7,832 bases of DNA, from the NCBI GenBank assembly GCA_025353305.1, contig JANXQX010000191.1:1-7832 (forward strand). Reading direction: 5' to 3'. Positions 5,713 through 7,832 of the stretch are shown here, one piece after another. The position numbers and the translations under genes are program-made. Position 1 is the stretch's first letter; the number at the start of each line of letters is the position of its first letter. Source of the DNA: Holophagaceae bacterium (GTDB taxonomy: Bacteria > Acidobacteriota > Holophagae > Holophagales > Holophagaceae). The notes under the pieces were generated by a model. It was given only the letters and a program-made list of their open reading frames with translations. It was not told where the DNA came from and ran no database searches.

Positions 5713-7107
5713 ATGTCAAAAAATGATCCCCGAGCTCTTTACTCTCCCGGTGTCCCCAATTGGATGGCTGCAACCCTGCTTTCTGTGGTGGCAGTTACCC
5801 TTTCGGCTGGATCGGCCCGCGGAGAGACTTTACCTAAGACACCCGTCGCGATAACGGCAACCCGAGTTCAGCTGAGCCTCCAGCAGGCCCTGAAGATAGC
5901 GCTGGATCAAAACCCCCGCGTGCACCAGTCCCTTCTGACCCTGGCGGAAAGTGGAGAGGACAGGCGTGCGGCCGCATCGGCCCTGATGCCCACGGTGGCC
6001 GCCCAAGCCTTCGGCCAGCGGGCGAAGAATAATCTGGATGCATTCATCGGCATTCCCACTCCCCACAGCCCCGAAGTGGTGGGCCCCTTCAACTGGGGCC
6101 AGATGGGCGTGGAGGCCAGGGTTTCCCTCTTTGACCTAAGTCTTTGGCGCAAGTGGCGGGCCTCCCAGCACACTGAGGATTCTGCCCGCGCGCTGGGTCG
6201 GGCAGTCCGTGAAGAGATCACGGCCCTAGTAGTGGGCCAGTATTTGCGTGCGCTCCGCGCCGCGGCCTCCGTGCAGGCCGATGAATCCCGGGTGGAGCTC
6301 GCCGAGGCCTTGTCAAAGCTCGCTGAAAATCAGCAGAAGCAGGGCGTAGGCACCAAACTCGATACCCTGCGGGCCCAACTCCAGGTTCAGACCGAACGCC
6401 AGCGCCTGATCCAGGCCCAGACCCAAAGGACCACGGCGCTTGCCGGTCTGAGCCGCTTGCTGAGCCTTGAACCCGGCACCCTGATCGAACTGACGGGCAC
6501 CCTGGCCGCACCAGCGCTCCCCATCGCAGGCTTCCAGGAGGCCTACCGGGCCGGGCTGGCACAGCGACCCGAGCTCGCCGAGCTGGACGCCCGCGAGAAG
6601 GCCACTGAAAACCTACGCCAGGCCGCGGAGGGCTTGCGTTTACCCACCCTCATCGCCACGGGCGCCTACAACACCACCGGTCTTCAATCCCAGCCATGGG
6701 CCACCACCTACCAGCTCTCGCTCGGCCTTCGGGTTCCCCTTTTCACCGGTGGACTCGTATCCTCCCAGGTGTCCCGCGCCAAAAGCGAGCAGGCCCGCAT
6801 CCATGAGTCCCAGCGCGAGGTCCGGGCCCAGGTCGGCTATGAGATCCAGGTCTCCCAGACGGAACTGGACGCCGCCGTCCACGAAGTGGACGTGGCCAAA
6901 CTTGCAGTTGCGCTCTCCACCGAAGCCCTGACCCAGGCCAGGCACCGCTTCGAGGCCGGCGTCAGCAACAACATCGAAGTGATCAATGCCCAGGATGAGT
7001 TGGCCCGCGCCCATGACAACCAGATCAGCGCCCTCTATCGCCTGAACCAGTCCCGCGCGGATCTGGCCAGGGCCACGGGCCAATTAGAAGCCCTCTTCGC
7101 ACGATGA
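5713..7107 (+). CDS. TolC-family outer-membrane efflux protein
   Basis: This 464-residue protein should trimerise into an outer-membrane barrel with a long periplasmic helical tunnel, the exit duct of a tripartite pump. A signal peptide is visible: an unusually long start of about 16 residues, a hydrophobic core at about 17-33 (WMAATLLSVVAVTLSAG) and a likely cut near SARG (34-37). No cysteine follows, so it is not a lipoprotein. Two outer-membrane efflux repeats follow: the first begins with LSLQQALKIALDQNP (54-68) and the second at about 284, with the strand motif PLFTGG (342-347) and the helix containing RFEAGVSNNIEVINAQDELA. Helical parts are rich in Gln, Ala, Arg and Glu. It starts the rightward operon and its stop overlaps the next gene as ATGA. 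It is the only outer-membrane factor seen, so it could serve both this system and the divergent ABC pump. The long leader suggests room for further control. Confidence 0.93.
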   Translation: MSKNDPRALYSPGVPNWMAATLLSVVAVTLSAGSARGETLPKTPVAITATRVQLSLQQALKIALDQNPRVHQSLLTLAESGEDRRAAASALMPTVAAQAFGQRAKNNLDAFIGIPTPHSPEVVGPFNWGQMGVEARVSLFDLSLWRKWRASQHTEDSARALGRAVREEITALVVGQYLRALRAAASVQADESRVELAEALSKLAENQQKQGVGTKLDTLRAQLQVQTERQRLIQAQTQRTTALAGLSRLLSLEPGTLIELTGTLAAPALPIAGFQEAYRAGLAQRPELAELDAREKATENLRQAAEGLRLPTLIATGAYNTTGLQSQPWATTYQLSLGLRVPLFTGGLVSSQVSRAKSEQARIHESQREVRAQVGYEIQVSQTELDAAVHEVDVAKLAVALSTEALTQARHRFEAGVSNNIEVINAQDELARAHDNQISALYRLNQSRADLARATGQLEALFAR

Positions 7108-7108
7108 T

Positions 7109-7112
7109 GGAG
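7109..7112 (+). promoter_or_regulatory. Ribosome binding site before the EmrA-like gene
   Basis: GGAG lies 6 nt before the ATG at 7119. The in-frame ATGs at 7104 and 7107 have no such site, although 7104 forms an ATGA overlap with the TolC stop. Confidence 0.5.
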
Positions 7113-7118
7113 ACCCCG

Positions 7119-7832
7119 ATGAACCAAGAAGCTTCCACCCAGGCGGTTCTTGCTGCCGAGGAATCCGCCCCCAATGGATTCAGGGCCATGCGGGTCCTGC
7201 TGATCGGCACGCCCATCGTGCTGCTCATCGCGGCAGGCATATGGTTCTACACACGCAACCGCGTAAGCACCGATGATGCCCAGGTGGACGGCCATCTGGT
7301 GCCTGTCTCCTGCCGCATCTACGGCACCGTGGACAAGGTCCTGGTTGAAGACAATCAGGCCGTGAAAGCCGGAGATCCACTGGTGATCGTGGACCCCCGC
7401 GATATCCAGGCGAAGCTTGAGCAGGCCAAGGCGGCCCAAGCCCAGGCCCGCGCCCAGGTTGAAGGCGCCAGGGCCGAACTGGAACGGGCGGGGGTGGCCT
7501 ACCAACAAGCCAGCAGTTCCGATCTGGAAACGGCCAAGGCCACCCTTGACGCCCGCAAATCCAGCCTGGACAAAGCCAAAACAGACCTGCAGCGCATGAA
7601 ACCCTTGGCCGAACGTGAAGAGATTTCGGCCCAACAGTTCGATGGATTCCGCACGCAGGCCGAAGTTGCCGACAGCGAGTGGCGAGCTGCCCAGCAGCGT
7701 CTGGGCTCCCTTCATCGGGAGGCGGATATCCGCAAGGTGGCCGTAGGTGCCGCGGAAGCCCGCCTTGCTTCGGCCAAGGCCCAGGTGGATCAGGCCCGCG
7801 CCAGTCAGGACGGACTTGATCTGCAGCTCGGC
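7119..7832 (+). CDS. EmrA-type periplasmic adaptor (HlyD family), partial at right edge
   Basis: The frame is open from 7119 to the end of the window (238 codons seen). It encodes a cytoplasmic N-terminus, one membrane anchor at about 24-44 (MRVLLIGTPIVLLIAAGIWFY), then STDDAQVDGHLVPV (50-63), which is typical of EmrA/HlyD adaptors, the first half of a lipoyl domain with GTVDKVLVEDNQAVKAGDPLVIVDP (about 69-93, read from its parts), and a long helical hairpin of Ala/Gln/Lys/Glu repeats from about 95 onward. The second lipoyl half and barrel are beyond the edge. In EmrAB-TolC systems this protein links a major facilitator pump to TolC, so an EmrB-like gene is expected next. The start at 7119 is chosen for its Shine-Dalgarno sequence; 7104, which overlaps the TolC stop, would add five residues. 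Its anchor and hairpin differ from the YbhG-type adaptor, so the two belong to distinct pumps. Confidence 0.9.
   Translation, partial: MNQEASTQAVLAAEESAPNGFRAMRVLLIGTPIVLLIAAGIWFYTRNRVSTDDAQVDGHLVPVSCRIYGTVDKVLVEDNQAVKAGDPLVIVDPRDIQAKLEQAKAAQAQARAQVEGARAELERAGVAYQQASSSDLETAKATLDARKSSLDKAKTDLQRMKPLAEREEISAQQFDGFRTQAEVADSEWRAAQQRLGSLHREADIRKVAVGAAEARLASAKAQVDQARASQDGLDLQLG

Noticed and set aside
7035..7715. 226-codon minus-strand open frame opposite the EmrA-like gene
   Set aside because: The plus-strand frame shows a clear membrane anchor, lipoyl half and hairpin; the reverse frame has a Gly/Leu/Phe-rich sequence typical of a shadow of Ala/Gln-rich codons.

Overview
The window looks like part of a Gram-negative, GC-rich chromosome. 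It codes for two periplasmic adaptors and an outer-membrane factor, which require a double membrane, and codons mostly end in G or C. Taxonomy cannot be fixed from the sequence; Acidobacteriota or a proteobacterium are both possible, and this is a weak guess. Coding density is high, with two notable gaps: 385 bp inside the leftward operon and about 156 bp between the divergent operons.

Leftward operon (5556 down to 1, running off the left edge): a TetR-family repressor, a YbhG-type periplasmic adaptor, ABC ATPase 1, a 385-bp gap, ABC ATPase 2, permease 1 (YbhS-type) and permease 2 (YbhR-type, truncated by the window). Apart from the gap, the genes overlap by 1-4 nt or sit 2 nt apart, so translation is probably coupled. 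The order matches the E. coli regulator-ybhG-ybhF-ybhS-ybhR cluster, except that the double-ATPase YbhF is here two separate genes. The expected product is an ABC-2-type efflux pump with two different ATPases, two different permeases and an adaptor that docks on an outer-membrane channel.

Rightward operon (5713 onward, running off the right edge): a TolC-type outer-membrane factor, then an EmrA-type adaptor that is still open at the end. An EmrB-like major facilitator partner would be expected just beyond the edge, but is not seen here. This TolC is the only outer-membrane factor visible and may serve both pumps.

The two operons diverge from a short control region holding a perfect 18-bp palindrome. 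It touches a consensus -10 box for the leftward operon and overlaps a candidate -35 box for the rightward one, so the TetR protein could control both pumps from one site.

Points that stand out: (i) the two ATPases carry complementary defects that fall in the same composite ATP site; (ii) a large GC-rich inverted repeat built of 10-bp units and flanked by A/T runs lies between the two ATPase genes; (iii) one operator appears to be shared by two efflux systems. No RNA gene, CRISPR array or transposase was seen. I found no clearly undescribed system; the content is a known type of efflux locus with an unusual layout.
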